A DNA stretch of 64,000 nucleotides from NCBI GenBank assembly GCA_963921425.1, contig OY992834.1, positions 16,990,164-17,054,163 of the forward strand, read 5' to 3'. Below, one piece after another: positions 12,128 to 23,839 of this stretch (the first letter of the stretch is position 1; every line of letters begins with the position of its first letter). A model generated the notes under the pieces. It saw nothing but the letters and a program-made list of their open reading frames with translations, had not been told where the DNA came from and did no database searches. A program made the translations under genes and the position numbers. This DNA comes from Dryas octopetala. Taxonomy: Eukaryota; Streptophyta; Magnoliopsida; Rosales; Rosaceae.

Positions 12128-12935
12128 ATGGCTAGGTTTTCATTATCACTTGTGGGTGTGTTGTGGGTTTGGTGGTGGGTGGTTATGGTGAAGGCAGAGG
12201 ACATGAAGTACAAAGATCCAAAGCAAGCAGTGGGGGTTCGAGTTGGGGACCTTCTTAGCAGAATGACTCTTGAAGAGAAAATTGGCCAGATGGTGCAGAT
12301 TGACAGAAGTGTTGCCGATGCTGAGACCATGAGAACTTACTTCATTGGTAATGTATATATGTATGCATATGTGTTTAAATACAGCCTTCAACTGTTTTTG
12401 ATGCACAGAAAATATCTGAATAAATTGTTCGATTTGTGGTGTCTGTAATTTATGAAATAGTTGCATTTTATATGTGATAGTCTTTGCATATGTAATTATG
12501 CATATGATTTAAACCAATAACACTTGAGCAATCGTTTGATGTCATCACTCTATTAAAAAGGGAAGGCCTGATGTTGAAGTACTGAGTTGGTAGAAAAACC
12601 CTGCAATATCCACATGGATAGATGTTTGTACATAGGATATTTGAGGCACACATTTTCTTTTGTTTTGTTGGATTTCTAGCTTTCTACAAAACAAAGGAAA
12701 AAGAAAGAGGAAAATATCATTCTAGGGGGAGTAAGAGCCTATCCTGTTATGAGGTTGGGTCTTCTTTATGCAGCCTTAATTTGTTGTCCCTCATTCTTTT
12801 TTCCCCATTCTTTTCTGCCCTGGAGGGAGTAAGAGACTGTCCTGCTATGAGGTTTGGTCTGTGATATGCAGTTAACTTTCTACTTTAGTTTGTTGTCCCT
12901 GACTATTTTTTCTTCTCCATTCTTTGCTACCCTGT

Positions 12936-12981
<46 letters not shown>

Positions 12982-15900
12982 CCTTTTCTTTTTATTTATT
13001 TTTATGATGACCACTAATTTAAGAGTTCTTAAGCAAAATACATAGATCAGAGCACTAATAATGACTTAATATTGTTGCGGCACCCAGAACCAACCATTTA
13101 GTCAACTTACATGTGCAAATTGCAAAAAGAGAAAAAGGAAGTGAGGATGTGTTTTGATTTGTGCAGGGAGTGTATTGAGTGGTGGTGGCAGTGCACCTCT
13201 TCCAGAGGCTAGTGCTGAGGACTGGGTTAACATGATTAATGAAATTCAGAAGGGGGCTCTATCTAGTCGTTTGGGCATTCCAATGATCTATGGCATTGAT
13301 GCTGTGCATGGACACAATAATGTCTATAATGCTACAATATTTCCGCATAATGTTGGGCTTGGAGCTACCAGGCAAGTAGAAATTTTAGATTCTTTTAGCC
13401 TTGAATTCAAAATATGATGATACTGCATTGAACTGTTGTTTACACAATGGATGAGATCTATCAGTTCACTGTCTTTAAACTGCAGTGCCTTCAACAAAGT
13501 CCCATTAGGGTCACATCCTTTTAAATAAATCTCCATTGTGCTTCAGAAAGCATTAAAATAACATACCCTGAATGTCAAAATCCTTCTGGATGATCGGCAT
13601 TTTATGGTTCAATAAATTTGTCTGCTTTCGATTTAAAAATTTCAGTATACAGGGATCCTGAACTGGCACGAAGAATTGGTGCTGCAACTGCTCTTGAAGT
13701 CCGAGCTACGGGAATTCCTTATGTATTTGCTCCATGCATTGCGGTAAATAATACACTGTAAAAAAAATTATAAGTTTTTAATCTGTTCTTTTATATGGAT
13801 AAAGATATCATATGAGTGCTTTCATATTTGTTCTATTGGAGGACTTCATTGCTTTACCTGGAACTCCCTAATAGGTCTGTAGAGATCCAAGATGGGGTCG
13901 GTGTTATGAAAGCTACAGTGAGGATCACAAAATTGTGGAAGAAATGACGGAGATTATTCCAGGTTTACAGGGAGATATTCCTGCTAATTCTCGGAAGGGA
14001 GTTCCATACGTTGGTGGAAAGTATGAATTATATGAAAAACAGAATACTTTATTTTGTTTTCTTTTTTCGTTCTGTCTTTCATTTTCTTTCATTTGATTTT
14101 AAAAGGCATACTGTTGATGTATCTACTATGGCCTGATGCTAATTTGCTCGATTTTTCAATTTACAGAAAGATTATCTGGTAAACATATGTGTCATGTATT
14201 CATAGTTATTGATTTAAAATCTTATGAATTCAGTGATTCCTGCTTAAATAAGCTATATAATCTGTAAAATTATGATAAGCTTAAACCAACACAATGATAA
14301 AAGCTCCCTTCTCTTGTCTATCTCATGGTTTGCCTCTCACGATGTATAAGAAGCGAACCCATACCCTCAAGTTTTTGTCAATTTTCTCCTTGTTTTTATT
14401 CTTGGACTTCAACTATTTGTTGGTGAAACTCTGTTTGAACTGCTGAAATTTCATATTCCATATCCACTTGTACTTAGCCCAATTCACTTGGTTTGATAAA
14501 TGCATGTGCACAAACTCATATCTAAATGTTATTACTGTTATATATTTATAATTAATTTTTTGGTCATTCCTCATATATTTATTTATTTTTTATCTTTTAG
14601 TCAAAAGGTTGCAGCTTGTGCAAAGCACTTTGTGGGTGATGGTGGGACAAACAAGGGCATTAATGAGAACAACACTGTGACTGACCGACATGAATTGCTT
14701 AGCATCCACATGCCAGCCTATTCTGATTCGATCATCAAGGGTGTCTCAACGGTGATGATTTCCTATTCCAGTTGGAACGGGGAAAAGATGCATGCAAACC
14801 GTGACCTAGTTACTGGCTTCCTCAAGAACAACCTAAATTTTAAGGTTATGATTTGTTTGTAATGTCCAAGCTTATTGCAGTTTTCTGGCAGTTACCTACA
14901 ATAGAAATAAGATCACATGCACAGAAGGGCCTAAAGTTGAATTGTGTTCTTATGTATGCACCTAGATTTAATGTAAGCACATAACTTACATGCAATGTTA
15001 ACACCTTCGTACCACAATTTCAGTGAATGGTTTCTGGCACCAAAAAAATCCAATAATGCAATTATCTGTAATTTTATTTGTAGGGTATTCCCTTCTTCTC
15101 TGACATCTCATAGTTTAAATGTACAGCTTAAAAAAATAAACTCTTAATCGTGAGTAGTTGACTGCACTACAAATGTTTTTGTTCCTGAATGTATCTGATT
15201 TTGGTGTGGCCTTTGGAAAATACTAGTCAGTCTTATATGTCATCATCACCTTTCTCAACATTGTGTATTTAGTGCCACATTGTGTTTTAATGCCCCTTCA
15301 GAATGTCCAATTAAATTCATATAACTTCCACATTGACCCAGTCATCAGTTTTTCTTGCATATCGCCAAGTAGTCTGCTCGATGCATCACTTGCAATCCAA
15401 TGTTGCCAATTTTAATGTCTGACAGATGTTTCCATTTCATTAACATCTTTTCTCATCTTTCCCCTTAAACATCATCTTCATTTCATTTCCTTTTTTGAAT
15501 TGGTATATTGAAATCCCAACAATTTTACCATTACAGATAATTGTCTCTGTAGCCATCTTACTATGTCCAAGCAACTTCAGATGCAGTTCTTAATCATCTC
15601 TCTTGATACATATTATCGGCAGGGTCTTCATCAAGATAGGATCAACTAAAAGAATGCTCTTCTTCTGCATAAGTTGTCACTTTTTGGGGTCTTATAGCTT
15701 CCATCTGTAATGATTAATTAAAATTGTAGATCCAATATGAATATTAATTACTTATGATCAATATTATACATCTTGTGTTCTGGTTCTTGTTTTTTTTTTT
15801 TTTAAAGAGAAACAAATCTTGTATTGTGGTTGATTGTGTTTTGGTCTCACAATAGGTATGTTTTATTTTGGCGATGGTATCATACCTGGACCGTGTTATG

Positions 15901-18452
15901 CACAATTTTATGCTAACAGCAGTTGGTGTTTTGGTTGAACATTCAGGGTTTTGTTATATCAGACTGGGAAGGTGTTGACAGGATTACCTCGCCACCACAT
16001 TCAAACTACACATACGCTGTCCAAGCTGCAATTCTAGCTGGAATTGACATGGTTAGTAGCTTATTTTATAAACAAATCTCATGCAGAAATGAAATAAGAT
16101 ATCAGTACCTCTGCTACACTGTAGCAATGCAATATGAAAAATTAAAGTACATGTTTATAAAGCTCTGAAGTCATGGTTCTCTGTGTTTCGAAGGTCATGG
16201 TCCCTTTCAACTATAAGGAGTTCATTAATGATCTCATCTTTCTGGTCAAGAACAATGTTATCCCAATGGATCGTATTGATGATGCTGTGGGAAGGATTCT
16301 GCTTGTCAAGTTCACCATGGGTCTTTTTGAGAACCCTTTGGCTGATCTCAGCCTAGTCAATGAACTTGGAAGCCAGGTCAGTTTATCAAGATCATCAAAT
16401 ATTACGATTTTCAACTTTTGTTATTGGTCATTTAACTAATGTATATTGGCTTGCTCTGTAGTTTGGTAAAAAAGAATGGGCCATCTTATTAATTCCAATA
16501 CTACATAGTGGCCCTATGATAGTTAGTGTAATGTTCAGTGGCCAAAAAGTACCTTCCCAAGTTTCATGGTCTTTCCTTGTCAGTATTCTAAAAGCTCTAG
16601 TAAATTTCGTATTTAGTAATTAACTACCATGAATCAATGGTTATTGCTACTTTACTAGGTGCATAGAGACTTGGCAAGGGAGGCTGTCAGGAAATCGCTT
16701 GTGCTTTTGAAGAATGGGAAAAATGGAACAAATCCAGTCCTACCTCTTCTCAAGAAGGTGTCCAAAATCCTAGTCGCTGGCAGTCATGCTGATAATCTGG
16801 GTTACCAATGTGGTGGATGGACAATCACATGGCAAGGGTTCAGTGGCAACAACAATACAAGGGGTATGATCTCCTTTTCATGGATATATTGATATATATA
16901 TATAACATTCTGTCTATGTATGACACTTTCATGTTCCACAATGAATGACAGAATTGACTATTCTGAAAATGCAGCGATAAGTACTTTTCTAAGAAGATTG
17001 GAAATTGCTTGTTAGGTATAAAACTTAGAATTATTCTTCATAAGTATAAGAATGATCCGGAATATATAGCCATGTGTATCTCTATAAGATTTTCTGATTG
17101 TTACATCAAACATACTTAATGTTGGTTGTAGCTTTCAATGAAAAAAATATTTGTTATAGTTTGGGTGGTTTGCAAGTCCGTTGTTATATAAATGATTGGG
17201 CTTTGTTCAACCTTCACTGGAAGTGTCCTTGACTATTCTGTAAGTTGTCTTAGCAGCCAAGCATAAGCATGTGATATGGATGCAAATTAAAAGTACAATG
17301 GTCTTTTTCGATTTCCTAAACTTCTCTTTGAGTGTTATTTTGTGCAGTGGAATTTGACCTTAAGTCATTCAGGAAATGTCCAAATACCCTTCAAGCACAT
17401 TCTTTTTCAAGAATATTTAATTCCAGGAAACTACTTTAGCAATAATAGTGATGAACTTCCTTTTCATGAGCAGGAACTACCATCCTTGGTGCCATAACAT
17501 CAACAGTTGATTCAAGCACAGAAATTATCTTCCGTGAGAATCCTGATGGTGATTTTGTTAAGTCCAACAACTTTTCATATGCCATTATTGTTGTTGGTGA
17601 GCACCCTTATGCTGAGACTTTCGGAGACAGCATGAACCTATCAATGGCGGATCCTGGCCCAAGTGTCATCAGCAATGTGTGTGGAACTGTCAAATGCATT
17701 GTAATCATAATTTCTGGCAGACCTGTTGTGATTGAACCACACATTTTCTCAATTGATGCCCTGGTGGCAGCTTGGTTGCCAGGGACTGAAGGCCAAGGTA
17801 TTACTGATGTCCTTTTTGGGGATCATGGATTCAGTGGAAAGCTTCCAAGGACATGGTTCAGAACTGTAGATCAACTCCCTATGAATGTTGGGGATCAACA
17901 GTATGACCCGCTCTTCCCTTTTGGGTTTGGGCTCGAAACTGAGTCGCTTAAGCAGCTTGTAACAAGGTAATTTTTCATTTATATCATGAATCTGAGAGTT
18001 GATCTATGTAATCATATCACCTTTTATTTTTTATTTCTTATGTTTAACTATTGTTTAATGCATTTATGCAAGAGAATGGGGTTTGAGCATTGTTGGTACA
18101 TGTAATTTTGTAAATGTAGGCCATAAATTTCAATATTATTTTTCTGAAAACTTAATCTTTTGCAATATTCTATTTGGTCTGTGATCAGTCTTTAATCACC
18201 CCATGCATTTGTGGAAAAAGAACAAGAAATTATATTTGTATGGGGGGCTCGTGGTGGCTTTAGGTTTCTTTCTGTCATTACTACCCACGTTTCTTAGCAT
18301 TCATGCATGCCAGATTTGATAAATGAAATTACATGGTAACTTGTAGGATACATATTAACACAGTTAATGATGTCTGCAGGTCAACCTCAGCTGGTGTTGT
18401 TGGAAGGCCATGCATACTTATCATTGTGGTTGCTCTAATTCTCAGCTTATAG
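12128..18452 (+). CDS. GH3 beta-glucosidase / exo-beta-glucanase, secreted, ten exons
   Basis: Exons: 12128-12347, 13167-13371, 13653-13743, 13875-14020, 14601-14844, 15947-16051, 16194-16376, 16659-16863, 17474-17966, 18380-18452. All phases join to 654 residues. The start [10 protein letters not shown] opens a signal peptide (hydrophobic to about residue 23). The (beta/alpha)8 domain contains [26 protein letters not shown]-like KHFVGDGG (KH at 229-230) and VISDWEG, whose Asp308 is the nucleophile by homology to barley exoglucanase ExoI. The second domain holds GEHPYAE (508-514), expected to supply the acid/base Glu. The family removes glucose from cell-wall beta-glucans and xyloglucan in the apoplast. 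Intron 2 has a GC donor (AG|GCAAGT). After the catalytic domains a short spacer ends in a hydrophobic tail ([16 protein letters not shown]), like a GPI-anchor signal. Confident on family; substrate not decidable. Confidence 0.93.
12724..12935. repeat. Tandem duplication of about 100 bp in GH3 intron 1
   Basis: Copies at 12724-12823 and 12824-12935, sharing GGGAGTAAGAG, TGAGGTT(G/T)GGTCT and TTTGTTGTCCCT. It is followed by a (CT)n run. Intronic, no effect on the frame. Confidence 0.8.
12937..12977. repeat. (CT)n microsatellite
   Basis: About 20 CT units inside GH3 intron 1. Confidence 0.95.
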
Positions 18453-19223
18453 ATTAGAGGTATAGTTAACAATGAACTTGAACAATTATTGGGTTCTCTC
18501 GTTTTTTGTTCCATTAGAAGAGATTGAATCCTTAACCTATCATAATTCTAACTTATTTTCCCACCTTTTTTATTGGGTTCTCTCTTTTCCATAAGTGCAT
18601 AATTCTCCGTTGCACCTTCATCATTTGTGTGTACATTTTCTTCTGCTTATACAATTTTGGCTCTTTGGTAGGTTGAGTGCAAATTCAGGAAGCTTTTTAG
18701 TAGTCCCCCACAACATTGGATTTGTTTATTGATACAGCTCATGGTAGAATGTGCGTTCTCAAAGTATTATCCACCTATTTCTTTAGTCCCAAATTTGCCA
18801 ACAAGTAGTGAAGCAACGATTCCTAATGCAGAGGAGCAAACAATGCCGAACTTGTTGAACCCAATTTACTAGATCCGCGGAATGAAAAGTGGGAATATAT
18901 ATGTTACCATATCAGCAATATTTAGCTACCTGTTACTTTGCTTTTATACATTTCTTTTATCAATTTCTAAAGATTCTTGATAATATGTAGATCAAGTAAC
19001 TTGCAATTAATAAAATATCGATCAATTGCTTACGCTTTTCAACTTAGTATATGATTATATATAGAAGATCAAAAAACCATATGCAGAACATATTTGCATG
19101 ACATTGTAACATAACTGTTAATTCTTTAATAGGGTAAACCATATGCCTAAAACTCATCAGGCTTAATTGTTTTGTTGCCACCCCAAGTTTCAAATGAATC
19201 TCACTTCACCCCAAGTTTCAAAT
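18453..19223 (+). other. 3' flank of the GH3 gene
   Basis: No coding frame. The 3' UTR probably lies in the first few hundred bases; I saw no single convincing poly(A) signal. From about 19150 the text resembles, on the opposite strand, a stretch near 31640-31730, which suggests an old repeat. Confidence 0.4.
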
Positions 19224-21020
19224 GTTTGAAATAAATAACAAATTAATGAAACATATAGTAGAAAATTAAGTAAATGATAAAATATATATACTTAATATAA
19301 ATATGAAATAAATTAGAAAATTTTTGAAAATATTGGATCATAATGCCTTAGGAAAATTTTGGAATTTTTTTTTATCGGAATTCGGATTACATCGGAATTT
19401 ACATAAACATTCCAATTTCAATCCAATTTTTTTCAGAATTTTTGGATTTTGGCATTTTTGAATTTGATTCGAACGTTCTAAAATTGGAAATTTTTAGATT
19501 AAAATTGGTCAGATTCGGATTTTCCTATCCAAATCACACCCCTAATTATTGCTATAGAATACTATAATAATACCATAAATCCCATCAAAAAAATAATACC
19601 ATAAATTTTCTAATATGCATCAATGCATGCACGTGTCTCAAGTTATTTTTACTAAAAAATATATTACCGCATATATCTTTTTTTTCATAGGCTATCTATT
19701 ATTGTTTTTATACTTGGGTAAACGTTATATATAATTGGTATAGAATACCATGAATATTGCCATTATATGATCAGTGCCACCTCATTTCCAAGTTTTTTTA
19801 GTAAAAAAAAAGATATTTACTTTCTTTTGTAAGCATATTTTGTTCTTAGAAGGTACATTATATATATATAATTTTGTAGAATACCCACTTTACCATAAAT
19901 GTTGTCAAATATATGATGGTGTCAAAAAAAAAAAAATTATATTAGTTTAATAAAGAGTTAATTACACTTACACCTCTTGAAGTTTATCGTCTTTTCACAT
20001 ACACCCCCTGGAGTTTCAACAATTACACATATACCCCCTGAGGTTTCAAAACTATTGCATATAACCCCCTATAGTAAGACGAAAAGTGATAATAAATTAT
20101 GCAAAAAAAAACATGCTAAGGGGATAAATGGCTTAATAAGATTACTCAAGGTGTAAGGTCCAATCTCAATACAAATATTTTCTTTTTTGTTTATTTATTT
20201 TTTTCTCTTATAGGGGGTTATATGTAATTTTTTAAAATCCAGGGGTGTATGTGAAAAGACGATAAACCTCAAGAGGTGTAAGTGTAATTAACTCTTTATT
20301 AAACTAATATAATTTTTTTTTTTGACACCATCATATATTTGACAACATTTATGGTAAAGTGGGTATTCTACAAAATTATATATATATATAATGTACCTTC
20401 TAAGAACAAAATATGCTTACAAAAGAAAGTAAATATCTTTTTTTTTTACTAAAAATAACTTGGAAATGAGGTGGCACTGATCATATAATGGCAATATTCA
20501 TGGTATTCTATACCAATTATATATAACGTTTACCCAAGTATAAAAACAATAATAGATAGCCTATGAAAAAAAAGATATATGCGGTAATATATTTTTTAGT
20601 AAAAATAACTTGAGACACGTGCATGCATATTAGAAAATTTATGGTATTATTTTTTTGATGGGATTTATGGTATTATTATAGTATTCTATAGCAATAATTA
20701 GGGGTGTGATTTGGATAGGAAAATCCGAATCTAACCAATTTTAATCTAAAAATTTCCAATTTTAGAACGTCCGAATCAAATTCAAAAATGCCAAAATCCA
20801 AAAATTCTGAAAAAAAATTGGATTGAAATTGGAATGTTTATGTAAATTCCGATGTAATCCGAATTCCAATAAAAAAAAATTCCAAAATTTTCCTAAGGCA
20901 TTATGATCCAATATTTTCAAAAATTTTCTAATTTAGTTCATATTTATATTAAGTATATATATTTTATCATTTACTTAATTTTCTACTATATGTTTCATTA
21001 AATTGTTATTTATTTCAAAC
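19224..21020. repeat. 1.8-kb near-perfect inverted repeat (arms about 0.8 kb)
   Basis: Left arm about 19224-20031, right arm about 20242-21020. Reading the right arm backwards reproduces the left arm almost base for base, including AT runs, with a few small differences. The outer 321 bp of the left arm is an inverted, truncated copy of the hAT element at 20699-21490 and includes its target site (ATTATTGC at 19545-19552). The centre is a small MITE-like element. A transcript through it would fold into a very long hairpin. Confidence 0.9.
19954..20297. mobile_element. MITE-like element at the centre of the inverted repeat
   Basis: It begins AGAGTTAATTACACTTACAC and ends with the reverse complement. 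Repeats of about 70 bp contain CACATACACCCC/GGGGTGTATGTG. Because the flanking arms are also inverted copies, its true ends cannot be separated from the larger palindrome. It resembles the fold-back element at 34230-34702. Confidence 0.55.
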
Positions 21021-21490
21021 ATACACATACATATATATATTAAAAATAGATATATGACTAATACTATTGATATAAACATATGTATATTATAAATATATAT
21101 GTATCATAATAACAAAAATGCTAACAAAAAGCCAACATTTTTTTGTAGTTGTAATTACTTTTTTTTTTTTTTAATTTAGGGGGAGGGGAGATCGAAGATG
21201 GGGCAATTAATTTCATTATTATTCACAAAAAATATATCCAAAGATGGTCTAAAAAATATTACGAATATAAGAAAATGTGAAAATTTTGATTTTTTATCCA
21301 AAAGTTCCGAAAATATGATATTCCGAAAAAATCCAAAAATTCTGAGAAATCCGAAAATTCCAAATCAAAATGAGGTGTTGAAATTCCGATTTTTTAGAAT
21401 GGAAATTGGAATAGAAATTCCATTCCGAAATTTTTGGATTGGAATTGAAACATCCTATTTTCAATCCGATATGTCCGAAACACACCCCTA
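20699..21490. mobile_element. Non-autonomous hAT element, 792 bp
   Basis: Ends TAGGGGTGTGATTTGGAT and (other strand) TAGGGGTGTGTTTCGGA. A perfect 8-bp target duplication GCAATAAT flanks it (20691-20698, 21491-21498). The interior is rich in short runs such as CCGAATT/AAATTCC. The frame at 21198-21491 is composed of these repeats and is not a gene. Confidence 0.9.
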
Positions 21491-22080
21491 GCAATAATAT
21501 ATAACGTTTACCCTAATAGAAAACAATAATTTATAACGTGCAAAAAAAAATGTATGTGGTAATATATTTCTTAGTAAAAATAACTTGGGATGCATGCATG
21601 CATTTAGGAACTTCGATCTATAGTATTATTATAGTGGCGATATTCATGGTATTATACAACAATAATATATAATGTTTACCCAAATAAAAAAACAAGAATA
21701 TATAACGTACGAAAAAAAAGATATATATGGTACGTATTATATTTCAGAGTACAAATAACTTGGGATACATGCATTGGAACATTTATGGTATTATTATATT
21801 GGTGATATTCTTCCTGTTTTTCAGAAGAAGAAGAATATTGGTGATATTCATGGTATTCTACAACAATAATAAATAGCATTTACTCAAATAGAAAAACAAT
21901 ATTTAATGGCATATATACCAAATAGAATATATAACGTACGAAAAAGATCGAAGATATATGTAGTAATATATTTCTTAATTAGTAAAATAACTTGGGATAC
22001 ATGGATGCATATTGGAACATTTATGGCATTATTCATGGGACATTTATGGTAATTCATGAGACATTTATGGTATTCTCATA
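21491..22080. repeat. Degenerate tandem array, unit about 170-210 bp
   Basis: Three successive diverged units, each with AATATATAACGT(TTACCC), a long A run, GTAATATATTTCTTAGTA, ATAACTTGGGATACATG, GGAACATTTATGGTATTATT and GATATTCATGGTATTCTA. One more unit lies in each arm of the inverted repeat. The array ends about 25 bp before the TATA box of the next gene. Confidence 0.75.
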
Positions 22081-22102
22081 TATTGCAAAAGTTCTCTTGC
22101 TC

Positions 22103-22108
22103 TATAAA
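22103..22108 (+). promoter_or_regulatory. Probable TATA box of the S-protein homologue gene
   Basis: TATAAA 57 bp before the start codon, leaving room for a leader of about 30 bases. Confidence 0.55.
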
Positions 22109-22164
22109 TTCACAAGCCTATATCCCACAAAACCAACATTGTGTCATACATACAAAACACAAAG

Positions 22165-22563
22165 ATGAATCGATTGATAATTTTGTTGTTGATTTTTGCA
22201 CTTATTACCATGTGCACTACGGCTGTAAGCTTTGGGCCTAATACGCACGTTCAAATCATCAATGGTTTGGAACCACACTCGGATATTTATATTCATTGTA
22301 AATCTGCAGATGATGATCTCGGTGTTCGTGTGGTTCACTCTCAAAGTAGCTTTGAGTTTCAGTTCAAACTTAACTTTGCGATGACTACGCAATTCTACTG
22401 TAGCTTTGAATGGTCTGGCCAAGTTCATTGGTTCGACATTTACATCTACCACAGGGATCAGTGCATAAATTGTGCATGGATGGTCAAATCTGGAGGTCCA
22501 TGCAAGTATAATGCTTACACCGAGGCTTTCGATATATGCTATCCGTGGAACACAAACAAGTAA
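22165..22563 (+). CDS. SPH: S-protein homologue (plant self-incompatibility S1 family), secreted
   Basis: One exon, 132 residues, starting at ATG 22165; an upstream in-frame GTG does not count. A signal peptide (MNRLIILLLIFALITMCTTA) is followed by VQIINGL, a typical opening of the mature domain, then HCKSADDDLGVRVV, FEFQFKL, TQFYCSFEW and CAWMVKSGGPC, with a final DICYPW. Four of the cysteines (in HCKS, FYCS, INCAW and DICYP) sit where family members form two disulfides; extra cysteines occur in QCINC and GGPCK. The family includes the pistil determinant of Papaver self-incompatibility, but most members in other plants have unknown roles as secreted peptides. Its proximal upstream sequence is a repeat array, and a long hairpin lies 1.1 kb away. 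Family certain, function open. Confidence 0.93.
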   Translation: MNRLIILLLIFALITMCTTAVSFGPNTHVQIINGLEPHSDIYIHCKSADDDLGVRVVHSQSSFEFQFKLNFAMTTQFYCSFEWSGQVHWFDIYIYHRDQCINCAWMVKSGGPCKYNAYTEAFDICYPWNTNK

Positions 22564-23166
22564 TTTTACTTGCATGGTTGGTAGTACTACAACTTTGTGA
22601 TCAATCAAGGGTTGCTAATAAGTGTTTTTTTTTTTTTTTTTTCTTTGTTGACCTGAAACATGTTATGGACTAGAACACAAATGAAGCTTTTGAAGTGAAT
22701 GTTGATTTTATAAACAAGGCCATGTATGACTCTCGATCTCCTCTATAATTTTTCATATATCCTCCTCTCTTCGTGTATGAAAAGTCTTCTTTACATTCAC
22801 TATGGATAATTAAGAAGGATTGTATAGATTCACTAGATGCACAAACTCGTAAAGTAAAAACCAAGATATCAAATAGATTAAAAAAAAAAAAAAAAAAAAA
22901 AGAAGAATAGGTTAATATTGTATTCTTTGAGTAGATATTTAAATGTGTGTGTCTAGTATAGTGCTCTTCAAGTTGTTCTAACTTTTAATCCAATAAAAAA
23001 AATTCAAGTTGTTATATATATATGATCTTAGTATTAGGAATGTGTGCTTACATCAAGATTAAGATAACGATCTCTGGAGGTAGAACTATCAAATAATAAA
23101 AGTTGTGTTCTCACGTGCCTCAAACTAAAATTCTTTCTCAAACAAGCAACTAACACAATTTCCAAT
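22564..23166. other. 3' flank of the S-protein homologue gene, no gene seen
   Basis: AT-rich, with an uninterrupted T run (about 22626-22641) and an A run (about 22881-22901). It must contain the 3' UTR. No recognisable repeat ends. Confidence 0.5.
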
Positions 23167-23175
23167 GTTATTAAA

Positions 23176-23578
23176 GAGCAATACTTGGATCCCCCCAAGG
23201 GTGCACCCGTGCATCCACCATCCCCTTAAAAATTCTCGTTTGACAGTGTAGGTTCAGGATCAGAACCATTCTTATTTTATATCACATATTAAAGATTATT
23301 TATGTAAAAAATCAACTCAATCAGAGATTGTTTGATTATGTATCTGTTATCGAATAAATGGACAGTCTGTATTTAAAGAGTGTTTTTTGATTAAACCGTC
23401 TATTTATTCAATAACAGTCACATAACTAAACAATTTTCTATTAAATTAATTTTTTGCAAAGATGATTTTTAATATATGATCTAAAACATGAACGATTTCA
23501 ATCCTAAATCTACACTACCGAACAAAGATTTTTAGGGGGAGGGTGGATGCGCAGATGCACCCTTGGGGAGTATTGCTC
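23176..23578. mobile_element. Fold-back MITE, 403 bp, with 9-bp target duplication
   Basis: Ends GAGCAATACTTGGATCCCCC and (other strand) GAGCAATACTCCCCAAGGGT. Both continue into GGGTGCA(C/T) and GCATCCACC blocks. Perfect 9-bp duplication GTTATTAAA (23167-23175, 23579-23587), the length expected for Mutator-like elements. The interior is a long imperfect hairpin with GATGAT.TTTAATATATGATCT motifs shared with the element at 52947-53344. Confidence 0.88.
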
Positions 23579-23668
23579 GTTATTAAATGTGCTCATCAGT
23601 CTTGCCATGCAACCCACCATCTTCACTCCATCATTCAAAATATTCTGAAATTGATTTGGAGTTTTGAC

Positions 23669-23831
23669 CAAGGAATTAAATTTTAGATTTCGAGAATTAA
23701 AAAATATAGAAATTTCGAAAGAATTTCAATTTCGATGGAAATTTAGACTAAAACAATTGAAACTTTTAACATAATTTTGACAATTTCGATTCGGCAATAT
23801 TTCGAAAAAAATTTTGAAATTTAATTCCATG
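23669..23831. mobile_element. Short hAT MITE, 163 bp
   Basis: Ends CAAGGAATTAAATTT and (other strand) CATGGAATTAAATTT. Perfect 8-bp target duplication GTTTTGAC (23661-23668, 23832-23839). Same family as the 1.1-kb element at 44867-45957, which shares the CAAGGAAT(A/T)AAATTT end and the TTTCGA-rich interior. Confidence 0.9.
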
Positions 23832-23839
23832 GTTTTGAC

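Noticed and set aside
21198-21494. 97- and 66-codon frames in the hAT element at 20699-21490
   Set aside because: Made of repeated AAATTCCGA words; they occur in both strands and lack any domain.
22144-22608. 154-codon frame opposite the S-protein homologue
   Set aside because: Shadow of the real gene; no family signature, while the + strand has a signal peptide and conserved cysteines.
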